From Pedobacter caeni (lineage in GTDB: Bacteria > Bacteroidota > Bacteroidia > Sphingobacteriales > Sphingobacteriaceae): 64,000 nt of DNA. Location of the stretch: contig NZ_FQUQ01000009.1 of assembly GCF_900129215.1 (NCBI RefSeq), positions 62,001 through 126,000 of the forward strand. The letters are read 5' to 3'. The notes below the pieces were generated by a model. That model made no database searches and was not told where the DNA came from. It saw only the letters and a list, made by a program, of their open reading frames with translations. Each line of letters begins with the position of its first letter. The stretch's first letter is position 1. Made by a program: the position numbers and the translations under genes. This document shows, piece by piece, positions 17,035-25,287 of this stretch.

Positions 17035-17649
17035 ATGCCAAGAGCAAAGGTTCAAAGAAAGAGTACTTCGATAGATATGACCGCCATGTGCGACGTATCT
17101 TTCCTATTGCTTACTTTCTTTATTTTAACAGCAACAGCACGCCAGCCTGATCCTTTGGATGTCATTATCCCTTCATCGACTTATAAACTTAAAGTTCCTG
17201 ATTTGGACATGGGTATATTGTCGATAGGTAAAGGCAAAGTGTTTTATGAGATCGTAGGGAAAGACATTAAGATGTCAACCCTGGATAAAATGGGTGAGAA
17301 ATACAGCATTAAATTCACTCCTGAAGAGAGAGAGCGTTTTGGTGTTATTGGTGCTTTCGGTGTGCCTGTTCAGAGTTTAAAGCAATTTATAATGATGAGC
17401 AGCGATGAGAGGACTAAATCTAAAATGGATACTGGTATCCCAGCTGATTCAACAAACAATCAATTGGCGGAATGGATTTTACAATCCCGTACCGCTGTTG
17501 CAGAATTACATTCGACTTCAATGCGTGTGAGCATCAAAGGTGATGGACAGGAAGAGTATCCTACCGTTAAGAAAATCGTGGATATTCTGCAGAAACAAAA
17601 AATCAACAAGTTTAGTTTAATCACATCTGCCGAAGGCGATGCTAAATAG
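17035..17649 (+). CDS. exbD: ExbD-family protein, first copy in the TonB operon
   Basis: The 204-residue protein has a short basic N-terminus and one membrane helix with the functional Asp (SIDMTAMCDVSFLLLTFFIL, about 14-33), followed by a periplasmic domain. That domain is longer than in Proteobacterial ExbD and includes an insert around residues 85-135. It should work with ExbB to harvest the proton gradient for TonB. The next exbD starts 9 bp downstream; two different ExbD subunits in one operon is the normal Bacteroidetes arrangement. Confidence 0.92.
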   Translation: MPRAKVQRKSTSIDMTAMCDVSFLLLTFFILTATARQPDPLDVIIPSSTYKLKVPDLDMGILSIGKGKVFYEIVGKDIKMSTLDKMGEKYSIKFTPEERERFGVIGAFGVPVQSLKQFIMMSSDERTKSKMDTGIPADSTNNQLAEWILQSRTAVAELHSTSMRVSIKGDGQEEYPTVKKIVDILQKQKINKFSLITSAEGDAK

Positions 17650-17658
17650 ATAAATATT

Positions 17659-18195
17659 ATGGCAGAATTAGATACCTCCGGCGGGGGGAAAAAAGGCAAA
17701 AAAGTAAGGAGTAAGAAAGCGAATACCAAAGTCGATCTAACGGCGATGGTGGATTTGGCCTTCTTATTGATTACCTTCTTTATGTTGACCACTTCCCTGT
17801 CGAAACCAATTGCAATGGATATTGCAAAGCCAGATAAAGACGATAAGTCTCAGGAGAAAAACGAATTACGTGCTTCTGAAACGATGACCATCTTATTGGG
17901 TAAAAACAACAAAGTAGCTTGGTATATGGGAGAGGCTGGGAAGTCAACTCCTAATGTGGAAGGTTTCAGCGATATCAGAAAATCAATATTAGATAATAAA
18001 AAGAAAGTTTCGGAAACCACTGGCGGAAGACAGATCATCATGGTGATCAAGCCTACCTCAGGAGCTACCTACAAGAACTTCGTTGATATTATGGATGAAT
18101 TAGCGATCACTAAGATCACTACTGCTCCAGCTATCGATGATGAGAACATTACTGATGCTGAAAAAGATTTCATGAAAGGTGCTGGAATTTTATAA
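17659..18195 (+). CDS. exbD: ExbD-family protein, second copy in the TonB operon
   Basis: A 178-residue ExbD with a Lys-rich cytoplasmic N-terminus and the helix motif KVDLTAMVDLAFLLITFFML (about 25-44), whose Asp is the proton-path residue. The periplasmic part contains ILLGKNNKVAWYMGEAGKS and IKPTSGATYKNFVDIMDEL. It is closely related to the stand-alone ExbD at 10735-11268 and less so to its neighbour at 17035, which suggests a duplication of this subunit. Confidence 0.92.
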   Translation: MAELDTSGGGKKGKKVRSKKANTKVDLTAMVDLAFLLITFFMLTTSLSKPIAMDIAKPDKDDKSQEKNELRASETMTILLGKNNKVAWYMGEAGKSTPNVEGFSDIRKSILDNKKKVSETTGGRQIIMVIKPTSGATYKNFVDIMDELAITKITTAPAIDDENITDAEKDFMKGAGIL

Positions 18196-18226
18196 TAAGA
18201 GAATTAATAATATTAAATAGTAAGCT

Positions 18227-19048
18227 ATGTTAGGTTCTAAAATAGATTTATTGAAACGGGAATGGCTTGATGTAGTATTTGCAAACAAGAACAAAAGCTA
18301 TGGAGCATATGAGCTTCGCAGCACAAGTGGCGCAAATACCACAAAGGCTTTACTGATTGCCTCTACAATCTTTGTAGTCGCATTTGTATCCCCTAAAATT
18401 TTTAGCTTGATCAAAGGCAGTCTTCCCGAAGACAAAGAGATTAAGCAAGTAGAGGTAGTGGTTGCACCACCGCCACCGGTGAATCCGGATACCCCTCCAC
18501 CGCCACCGGTAGAGCCTCCGCCACCGAAACAGGATCAGGTGAAATTCCCTCCTCCGATTGTTAAACCGGATAATGAGGTAGTTGATAAGGAACCTGTTCA
18601 GATCGAAGATTTGAAAAAGGCAGATCCAGGTCAGAAAACTATCGCCGGAGATCCGGATGCTGATATTGTTATTGCCGGTCCGGTTGGAGATGGCCCTAAA
18701 CAAGCAGCAGTGGTAGAAGATACTAAGGTTTATGACTTTGTAAGTATTGAAAAACAACCAGATTTCCCTGGAGGTATGGATAAATTCTACGCTTACCTGA
18801 AAAAAACAGTTAGATATCCTGCAATGGCTCAGGAGAATAACATTCAAGGTAAAGTATTCTTGTCTTTCGTAGTTGAGAAAAACGGAGAATTAACCGATAT
18901 CAAAGTAGAAAGAAAACTTGGTGGTGGTACTGATGAGGAAGCAATCAGGGTATTGAAAATCAGTCCGCGTTGGACTCCTGGTATCCAGAACGGAAAACCT
19001 GTACGTGTGAAGTACAATATTCCAATCAGCTTTACCTTATCACAATAG
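18227..19048 (+). CDS. tonB: TonB family energy transducer
   Basis: The 273-residue protein spans the periplasm and transmits energy to outer-membrane TonB-dependent receptors, including SusC-type importers. The N-terminal cytoplasmic segment has the Bacteroidetes pattern LDVVFANKNKSYGAYELR, followed by a membrane helix (about 39-60), a proline-rich spacer (about 80-125) and a C-terminal TonB domain (about 180-273) with PDFPGGMDKFYAYLKKTVRYP and GKVFLSFVVEKNGELTDIKV. It is 31 bp after exbD and 8 bp before a small membrane-protein gene. Confidence 0.94.
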   Translation: MLGSKIDLLKREWLDVVFANKNKSYGAYELRSTSGANTTKALLIASTIFVVAFVSPKIFSLIKGSLPEDKEIKQVEVVVAPPPPVNPDTPPPPPVEPPPPKQDQVKFPPPIVKPDNEVVDKEPVQIEDLKKADPGQKTIAGDPDADIVIAGPVGDGPKQAAVVEDTKVYDFVSIEKQPDFPGGMDKFYAYLKKTVRYPAMAQENNIQGKVFLSFVVEKNGELTDIKVERKLGGGTDEEAIRVLKISPRWTPGIQNGKPVRVKYNIPISFTLSQ

Positions 19049-19056
19049 AATAAAGA

Positions 19057-19281
19057 ATGTTTAACTTGAAAACATTTAAACAGAAATCGCCTCAACAGCG
19101 ATTTCTGTTCATTTTAGGGCTAGTGATGTTCAGCTTTTACCTGGTCCTTGGGTTACTGTTGATCTTCTGGAAGGACATTCCTTTTGAAATTGAAAAAACC
19201 TACCGGATCTTATTTGGTCTACTCTTAATTGCCTATGCTGCAATTAGATTTACCCGCCTGATCAATCCCAAAGAGGATTAA
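19057..19281 (+). CDS. Small two-helix membrane protein of the TonB operon
   Basis: A 74-residue protein with a basic N-terminus (FNLKTFKQKSPQQR) and two predicted membrane helices (about 17-38 and 50-68). No family motif is recognised. It begins 8 bp after tonB and is followed 41 bp later by a PstS-like gene, so it belongs to the same transcript. A role in anchoring or modulating the Exb/Ton machinery is only an inference from position. Confidence 0.75.
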   Translation: MFNLKTFKQKSPQQRFLFILGLVMFSFYLVLGLLLIFWKDIPFEIEKTYRILFGLLLIAYAAIRFTRLINPKED

Positions 19282-19322
19282 TATATACAATAGGGTTATC
19301 ACCATTAAATAGTTGAAATCAA

Positions 19323-20231
19323 ATGAAACATCTAAGTCTGATATTATTGTTATTTGTGTTTGTGTCGTGTAAACGTAAAGCAAGCAAGGAAAATACTGTA
19401 GAGCAAACACGTACCTCTGGGAGCGTGAAAATTCTGGTAGATGAGTCCTTTTCACAGGTCTTAGCAGATCAGATCGCTGTATTTAAGACAGACTATCCTA
19501 ATTCAACATTTAACCTTGTAGAAGGGAATGAAAACAAAATTGTTCCTACCTTTCTGAATGATAGCACAAGAGTGATTATATTGTCCCGAATGTTGAGACC
19601 AGATGAGGATAAAATGTACAGGAATAGAAGTATTGTACCTAAGACTTCCAGATTTGCAATCGATGGCATCGCTTTAGTCACGAATGCCGCTAACATTGAT
19701 AGCAATATCACTGTACAGGAAGTTATTGACATTTTAAAAGGAACATCAACGACTGGGAAGCAATTGGTGTTTGACAATGCTTATTCCAGTACTTTACGAT
19801 ATTTTAAAGATCTGGCAGGGATTAAAGAGCTTCCTAAAAAAGGAGTTTATACGCTGGAGAACAATAATGATGTTATAAAATACGTTGCTGATAAGAAAGA
19901 TTTTATTGGTGTAGTTGGTGTTAACTGGTTGATATCTAGTAAAAAAGGAATGACCGAGGCTGTTGCTAAAGTAAAAGTAATGGGCCTGAAAAATTTACCG
20001 GGAAAAAAAGGGGATGGCGCTTTTTATAAGCCTGATCAGAAGAATCTGATTACTGGGATTTACCCTTTTTTAAGAAATATTTATATCATCAATGCAGAAG
20101 GCCGTGAGGGTTTAGGCACAGGTTTTGCAAACTGGTTAGTAAGCCAGAGGGGGCAACTGATTGTACTCAAATCAGGACTGGGCCCACATAAGATGATGCC
20201 GAGAGAATTTAATTTTAAGAATACAAACTAA
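19323..20231 (+). CDS. PstS-like substrate-binding lipoprotein
   Basis: A 302-residue lipoprotein (lipobox VFVSC, Cys16) with a periplasmic-binding-protein fold of the PstS type. Segments are SVKILVDESFSQVLADQIAVF at the start of the fold, IVPKTSRFAIDGIALVTN, and a YPFLRNIYIINAEGREGLG segment near the C-terminus. Classical PstS binds phosphate, but no pstCAB genes are nearby. Its place inside a TonB/ExbBD operon with a TPR protein suggests a different, envelope-related job. Substrate unknown. Confidence 0.82.
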   Translation: MKHLSLILLLFVFVSCKRKASKENTVEQTRTSGSVKILVDESFSQVLADQIAVFKTDYPNSTFNLVEGNENKIVPTFLNDSTRVIILSRMLRPDEDKMYRNRSIVPKTSRFAIDGIALVTNAANIDSNITVQEVIDILKGTSTTGKQLVFDNAYSSTLRYFKDLAGIKELPKKGVYTLENNNDVIKYVADKKDFIGVVGVNWLISSKKGMTEAVAKVKVMGLKNLPGKKGDGAFYKPDQKNLITGIYPFLRNIYIINAEGREGLGTGFANWLVSQRGQLIVLKSGLGPHKMMPREFNFKNTN

Positions 20232-20247
20232 ATTTTATATTTGAACC

Positions 20248-21963
20248 ATGAAAATGACAAAGAAAGCAATAACCTTAGGTTTAGGTTTAGTAGTGATGGG
20301 TTCTGCCTCTTTTGCTCAAAGCTTAAATGATGCAAAAAAGGCGATAGATGCCGAACAGTACCAGAAAGCGACTACCATGCTTAAAGCATTGGTGAAATCA
20401 CAAGCTAGTAAAGGAGAAAATTACTTTAATTTAGGTGATGTTTATCTAAGAATGGATTATGTGGATTCTGCAAGAGCAGTATTTACACAAGGCGTTACTG
20501 CTGATCCAAAAAACTCTTTAAACTATATTGGTTTAGGAGAAGCTGATTTGTTTTCAAACAATCCAACTTCAGCAAGCACTAATTTTGCAAAAGCAGTAGA
20601 GGTATCTTCTAAAAAAGATTATATCCCTCAATTGTATATCGGTAAAGCATACATAGCAACTGATAAACCGGATTTTACTGCTGCTCTGCCTTATCTTCAA
20701 AAAGCAGACGAACTTGATAAAGATGATAAAGACGCAGAGGTTTTTGTAGCGTTAGGTGATTATTATGCCTTACAAAAGAAAAATTCTGATGCTTTAGTGA
20801 ATTATATGAGAGCTTTGAGCATGAACACAAATCTTTTAAGAGCTAAAGTTCAGATTGGAAGAATGTATACTGAATCAAGAGCATTCCCTGAAGCTGAAGA
20901 CCAATTAAAAGAAGTGATCACTGCAGATGCAAACTATGGTCCTGCATACAGAGAAATTGCTGAGTTATATATGCAATGGGCAAACCAGGTTGCTGCTGAA
21001 CAAGCAACTAAATCTGCTTTAGCATTAACAAACTATAAAAAATATCTAGATCTGACTGATCTGTCTTACGAATCAAAACTTCGTTATGCGATGTTCTTGT
21101 TCTATGCTAAGGATTTCCAGACTCTAGAGCAGGTAACCAGTGAATTGGCGACCATGAACCCTAATGATTCTAAAAATTTAGTGGTATCAAGACTACGCGG
21201 ATATTCAGCTTATGAAAACAAGAACTATCCAAAAAGTTTAGAATACATGAATGATTTCTTTGCGAAAGTAAAAGATACAGCACGTATTATAGGTTCAGAT
21301 TACCTTTACTTAGGTAAGGCACAACTTCAATCAGGAAATGATAGTTTAGCAGTAATTAACATCACTAAGGCTGTAGAGAAAGATTCAACAAATGTTGATG
21401 CACTTGCTGAGGTAGCTAAGTCTTACTTTGATGCTAAAAAATATGCTAAAGCAGCAGCGACTTACGCTAAAGTAATCAAAGCAGGTCCTAATGCAAAAGG
21501 AGTATTATACAGCTATTATTATAATGCGGTAGCAAATTATTTTGATTACGCGATTGCGAATGGTTCCAAATTAAATCCTTCAAAGGAAATCTTGAAAAAT
21601 GCTGATGCTTCAATTGCAAAAGTTATAGAACTTGCTCCTGAGACAACAGAAGCCTATTTATACAGAAGCAGAATCAATAAGTTATTAGATGATGAAAACA
21701 ATCCAAAAGGATTAATGGTTCCTCATTATGAGCTATTCATTAAAAAAGTAACGGTTGATAAACCTGAATTGGCTACTGCTAATGCAAAAAAATTAGCTGA
21801 AGCGTATGATGAGCTTGGTAGTTTCTATGCGCTGACTGATAAAGCTAAAGCACTGGATTATTTAAATAAAAGTATTGCTGCAAACCCTGCAGGTACTTTC
21901 GCTCCGGCTAAAATCAAAGAATTGACTGCACCGGCAGTTAAGACTCCGGTAAAGAAAAAGTAA
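20248..21963 (+). CDS. Exported tetratricopeptide-repeat protein
   Basis: The 571-residue protein has a cleavable-looking signal peptide (ending ASFAQ, about residue 24) and many TPR-type helical pairs throughout, for example GENYFNLGDVYLRMDYVDSA, NSLNYIGLGEADLFSNNP and NVDALAEVAKSYFDAKKYAK. The tail is short and Lys-rich (TPVKKK). TPR proteins are scaffolds; this one should be periplasmic. It lies 16 bp after the PstS-like gene and closes the TonB operon, with a terminator 17 bp beyond its stop. ATG 20254 is an alternative start. Confidence 0.85.
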   Translation: MKMTKKAITLGLGLVVMGSASFAQSLNDAKKAIDAEQYQKATTMLKALVKSQASKGENYFNLGDVYLRMDYVDSARAVFTQGVTADPKNSLNYIGLGEADLFSNNPTSASTNFAKAVEVSSKKDYIPQLYIGKAYIATDKPDFTAALPYLQKADELDKDDKDAEVFVALGDYYALQKKNSDALVNYMRALSMNTNLLRAKVQIGRMYTESRAFPEAEDQLKEVITADANYGPAYREIAELYMQWANQVAAEQATKSALALTNYKKYLDLTDLSYESKLRYAMFLFYAKDFQTLEQVTSELATMNPNDSKNLVVSRLRGYSAYENKNYPKSLEYMNDFFAKVKDTARIIGSDYLYLGKAQLQSGNDSLAVINITKAVEKDSTNVDALAEVAKSYFDAKKYAKAAATYAKVIKAGPNAKGVLYSYYYNAVANYFDYAIANGSKLNPSKEILKNADASIAKVIELAPETTEAYLYRSRINKLLDDENNPKGLMVPHYELFIKKVTVDKPELATANAKKLAEAYDELGSFYALTDKAKALDYLNKSIAANPAGTFAPAKIKELTAPAVKTPVKKK

Positions 21964-21979
21964 TAATTTCGAATAAAAG

Positions 21980-22011
21980 AAAAAGGCAGGGTTGTTATCC
22001 TGCCTTTTTCT
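21980..22011 (+). terminator. Intrinsic terminator after the TonB operon
   Basis: Arms AAAAAGGCAGG and CCTGCCTTTTT with an eight-base loop, followed by CTTTT. It separates the TonB operon from nuoA. Confidence 0.88.
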
Positions 22012-22013
22012 TT

Positions 22014-22021
22014 TAATTTTG
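22014..22021 (+). promoter_or_regulatory. Possible nuoA -7 promoter element
   Basis: TAATTTTG matches the -7 consensus, 16 bp before the nuoA ATG. The preceding terminator occupies the -33 area, so support is limited to this box and its position at the operon start. Confidence 0.4.
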
Positions 22022-22037
22022 TCCCAAATTTAATATC

Positions 22038-22409
22038 ATGGAAACCCAAAGTGTACCTGTAGATTTTTTACCTATTGTATTTCAAGTTATTGTTGCTTTA
22101 GGATTTGTTGTTGTGACTTTAATCGCGACACATTTTTTAGGTCCTAAAAGGAAAACTGCAGATAAATTGTCAACGTTTGAAGCGGGGATTAAAGTAGTTG
22201 GAAATGCACGTCAGCCCTTCTCTATTAAGTACTTCTTAGTAGCCATCCTGTTTGTTCTGTTTGATATTGAGGTCATCTTCATGTATCCATGGGCAGTTAA
22301 CTTCAGGGAGCTTGGAATGACCGGTATGATTGAAATGTTTATCTTCATGGGCACCCTGCTACTCGGTTTTATCTACATTTTGAAAAAGAAAGCTTTAGAC
22401 TGGAATTAA
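22038..22409 (+). CDS. nuoA: NADH-quinone oxidoreductase subunit A
   Basis: A 123-residue inner-membrane subunit of complex I with three predicted helices. It contains the NuoA/ND3 hallmark FEAGI in the first loop and FLVAILFVLFDIEVIFMYPW, with the conserved acidic FDIE in the second helix. It is the first of 14 nuo genes in order and follows the TonB operon terminator. Confidence 0.95.
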   Translation: METQSVPVDFLPIVFQVIVALGFVVVTLIATHFLGPKRKTADKLSTFEAGIKVVGNARQPFSIKYFLVAILFVLFDIEVIFMYPWAVNFRELGMTGMIEMFIFMGTLLLGFIYILKKKALDWN

Positions 22410-22466
22410 CCTATTTAGATTGTTTCTAAATGATGTTAGTTTAGGTCATTTGCTTCCAAAATATTG

Positions 22467-22474
22467 TAAATTTG
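22467..22474 (+). promoter_or_regulatory. Possible internal promoter element before nuoB
   Basis: TAAATTTG matches the -7 consensus, 43 bp before the nuoB start in the 108-bp nuoA-nuoB gap, the largest gap in the operon. A TTTG lies upstream but only 14 bp away, so the call is weak. Confidence 0.3.
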
Positions 22475-22517
22475 TGGTTCATTCTCTGTAAGGATGAACC
22501 TTTTTTCGTTTTGTATC

Positions 22518-23060
22518 ATGAGTGACATCAATATAGTAGACGCGCCTCCAGGCATAGAAGGATCTGGTTTTTTTGCCACCTCTTTAGACAAAGTAATTGG
22601 TTTGGCACGTTCCCATTCATTATGGCCTCTGCCATTCGCTACTTCTTGTTGCGGTATCGAGTTTATGGCTACCATGGGTTCTCACTATGACTTCGGCCGT
22701 TTTGGTTCTGAACGTTTAAGTTTTTCTCCCCGTCAGGCGGATTTATTGATGGTGATGGGAACCATCGCTAAAAAAATGAGCCCTGTATTAAAGCAAGTGT
22801 ACTTACAAATGGCAGAACCCCGCTGGGTGATTGCTGTAGGTGCCTGTGCATCAAGCGGAGGAATCTTCGATACCTACTCTGTACTTCAGGGAATTGACGA
22901 GATCATTCCTGTAGACGTTTACGTTCCAGGTTGTCCGCCAAGACCAGAAGCAATCCTAGATGGCTTTGGTAAGATCCAGGAGCTGGTTAGAAACGAGTCT
23001 TCCAGAAGAAGGGATTCAGATCAATACAAAGAAATGTTGGCTTCATACGGAATACTATAA
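22518..23060 (+). CDS. nuoB: NADH-quinone oxidoreductase subunit B
   Basis: A 180-residue peripheral subunit carrying cluster N2, the last iron-sulfur centre before quinone. Cluster ligands are visible in FATSCCGIEFMA, GACASSGGIF and VPGCPPRPEA. The frame is open back to 22494, but ATG 22518 (MSDINIVDAPPG) is the natural start. The stop overlaps the nuoC start by one base. Confidence 0.96.
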   Translation: MSDINIVDAPPGIEGSGFFATSLDKVIGLARSHSLWPLPFATSCCGIEFMATMGSHYDFGRFGSERLSFSPRQADLLMVMGTIAKKMSPVLKQVYLQMAEPRWVIAVGACASSGGIFDTYSVLQGIDEIIPVDVYVPGCPPRPEAILDGFGKIQELVRNESSRRRDSDQYKEMLASYGIL

Positions 23061-23563
23061 TGGCAGAAGTTACAAACAATGAAATCGTTCAGGCGCTGAC
23101 AGAAAAGTTCGGCGGACAAATCATCGGGGTGAACGAGCCATATGGCTTGCTTACTTTTGAAACCACCAAAGATGTGATCATCGAGGTGTTGAGATTTCTG
23201 AAAGAAAATACCACCACTAATTTTAATTTCCTGACTGATATCACTGCGGTACATTATCCGGAGAAAAAACATGGCATTGCAGTGGTTTACCATTTGCACA
23301 GCATGGTACAGAAAATCAGGATCAGGGTAAAGGTGTTCATAGATGAGCATCATCCAACCATTCCTACTGCTACCGTTCTTTGGAATTCAGCAAACTGGAT
23401 GGAAAGAGAGACATATGACTTCTTCGGGGTAAAATTTGAAGGTCATCCGGATCTGAGAAGAATATTGAACATGGACGAACTTGGTGTTCATCCGATGCTG
23501 AAGCAATATCCTTTGGAAGATCCAAACAGAGTAGATAAAAAAGACGAATACTTTGGTAGATAA
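23060..23563 (+). CDS. nuoC: NADH-quinone oxidoreductase subunit C
   Basis: A 167-residue hydrophilic subunit (30-kDa family) with the signature ERETYDFFGVKFEGHPDLRR and a C-terminal HPMLKQYPLEDPNR. It is a separate gene, not fused to nuoD as in E. coli. It overlaps nuoB by one base and is followed by nuoD after 4 bp. Confidence 0.95.
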   Translation: MAEVTNNEIVQALTEKFGGQIIGVNEPYGLLTFETTKDVIIEVLRFLKENTTTNFNFLTDITAVHYPEKKHGIAVVYHLHSMVQKIRIRVKVFIDEHHPTIPTATVLWNSANWMERETYDFFGVKFEGHPDLRRILNMDELGVHPMLKQYPLEDPNRVDKKDEYFGR

Positions 23564-23567
23564 GAAC

Positions 23568-24782
23568 ATGAATCACAATCAACCGGTATATACAGATAAC
23601 GATCCTCAGAATGAGTTGGTAACCCTGAATTTAGGTCCTACTCACCCTGCAACCCATGGTGTTTTTCAAAATGTAATTCAATTAGACGGAGAGCGTATAG
23701 TAAGTGGTGTTTCTACCATTGGTTATATCCACCGTGCTTTTGAAAAAATTGCAGAACACCGTCCATTCTATCAGATCACCCCATTGACCGACAGGTTGAA
23801 CTATTGCTCTTCGCCGATCAATAACATGGGATGGCACATGACCGTAGAAAAATTATTAAATATCCAGATGCCTAAAAGGGTAGATTACCTGAGGGTAATC
23901 ATCATGGAGCTTTCACGTATCGCAGATCATATCATCTGTAATACGATCATTGCACAGGATACGGGAGCAACCACCACTTTCCTTTATTTGTTTCAGTTCA
24001 GAGAGCATATCTATGAGATATTTGAAGAAATCTGTGGTGCACGTTTAACGACAAACATTGGCAGGATTGGTGGTTTTGAAAGAGATTTCAATGACATCGC
24101 CTTTGCGAAAATCAATAAATTTTTAAAAGAGTTCCCGGTTGCATTAAAAGAATTTGAGAGTCTTTTAAACCGCAACAGAATTTTTATAGACCGTACTTCC
24201 GGTGTTGCTTGCGTAACTGCTGAGCAAGGTTTGGATTACGGATGGACAGGTCCTTTATTACGCTCTACAGGTGTAGATTATGATGTTCGTGTAAGTGAAC
24301 CTTATGCTTCTTACCAGGATTTCGATTTTGAGATTCCTGTAGGTACAACTGGCGATATTTACGATCGCTATCGGGTACGTAATGAGGAAATGTGGCAAAG
24401 TCTTCGCCTGATTGAACAGGGAATGGAAAAACTGAAGAGCGAGCCTGCGGGGATTTTCCATGCAGATGTTCCTGAGTTTTATTTGCCGGCAAAAGAAGAA
24501 GTTTACAACAATATGGAAGCATTGATCTATCACTTTAAAATTGTGATGGGAGAAATCGATGCCCCTAAAGCTGAAGTTTACCATGCTGTTGAAGGTGGTA
24601 ACGGAGAACTGGGTTTCTATCTGATTAATGATGGTGGAAGAACACCTTACCGTTTACACTTCAGAAGACCAAGCTTTATTAATTATCAAATGTTTGCGCC
24701 CATGAGTAAAGGTATGCTGTTGTCAGATGCCATTATTAACATGAGTAGTATGAATATTATTGCAGGAGAATTAGATGCTTAA
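23568..24782 (+). CDS. nuoD: NADH-quinone oxidoreductase subunit D
   Basis: A 404-residue 49-kDa-type subunit that helps form the quinone pocket. Conserved blocks are LNLGPTHPATHGVF (the quinone-site His loop), GYIHRAFEKIAEHR, LTDRLNYCSS and a C-terminal INMSSMNIIAGELD. The in-frame TTG at 23553 is upstream, but ATG 23568 is preferred. It overlaps nuoE by 8 bp. Confidence 0.95.
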   Translation: MNHNQPVYTDNDPQNELVTLNLGPTHPATHGVFQNVIQLDGERIVSGVSTIGYIHRAFEKIAEHRPFYQITPLTDRLNYCSSPINNMGWHMTVEKLLNIQMPKRVDYLRVIIMELSRIADHIICNTIIAQDTGATTTFLYLFQFREHIYEIFEEICGARLTTNIGRIGGFERDFNDIAFAKINKFLKEFPVALKEFESLLNRNRIFIDRTSGVACVTAEQGLDYGWTGPLLRSTGVDYDVRVSEPYASYQDFDFEIPVGTTGDIYDRYRVRNEEMWQSLRLIEQGMEKLKSEPAGIFHADVPEFYLPAKEEVYNNMEALIYHFKIVMGEIDAPKAEVYHAVEGGNGELGFYLINDGGRTPYRLHFRRPSFINYQMFAPMSKGMLLSDAIINMSSMNIIAGELDA

Positions 24783-25287
24783 AGTAGAAGAACAACAACC
24801 TGTGCAGTTCTCAGCAGCTTTAATTGAAAAGGCTGAAGAGATCGTTAAGAGATACCCGGAAGGAAAGCAAAAGTCTGCTTTATTGCCAATATTGCATGAA
24901 GTACAGGCAGAGCTGGGCTGGTTAAGCCCGAATGCCATGGATAAAATTGCGGAGTTTCTGAGTATCGAACCCATTGAAGTATATGAAGTAGCCTCGTTCT
25001 ACAGCATGTACTTTTTAAAACCTCAGGGGAAATATGTTCTGGAAGTTTGCAGAACAGGGCCTTGCTGTTTAGTGGGTGCGGAAAAGCTGATGGATCACCT
25101 GGAAAAAAGCCTTGGTGTGAAAGAAAACGAAGTGACTTCCGATGGCTTATTCAGCTGGAGAGGTGTTGAGTGTTTAGCGGCATGTGGCTATGGCCCGGTT
25201 TTACAGATAGGTCCTGAATATACCTTCTATGAGAACCTTAATGAACAAAAGGTAGACGATTTGATACAAGACTTACGCAAAAAATAA
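24775..25287 (+). CDS. nuoE: NADH-quinone oxidoreductase subunit E
   Basis: The 170-residue thioredoxin-like subunit holds a [2Fe-2S] cluster (N1a) with ligands seen as CRTGPC and, about 40 residues on, CLAACGYGP. EVASFYSMYFLKPQGKY precedes the cluster as usual. It overlaps nuoD by 8 bp and nuoF by 1 bp. Confidence 0.95.
   Translation: MLKVEEQQPVQFSAALIEKAEEIVKRYPEGKQKSALLPILHEVQAELGWLSPNAMDKIAEFLSIEPIEVYEVASFYSMYFLKPQGKYVLEVCRTGPCCLVGAEKLMDHLEKSLGVKENEVTSDGLFSWRGVECLAACGYGPVLQIGPEYTFYENLNEQKVDDLIQDLRKK

Noticed and set aside
19323..20231. Phosphate transport operon
   Set aside because: The PstS-like protein is alone; pstC, pstA, pstB and phoU are absent and the gene belongs to the TonB operon.
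20236..20243. TATATTTG -7 consensus directly before the TPR gene
   Set aside because: It ends 5 bp before the ATG, so it would imply a leaderless start, and no -33 box is present. Such matches occur by chance in AT-rich DNA, and the gene lies within an operon.
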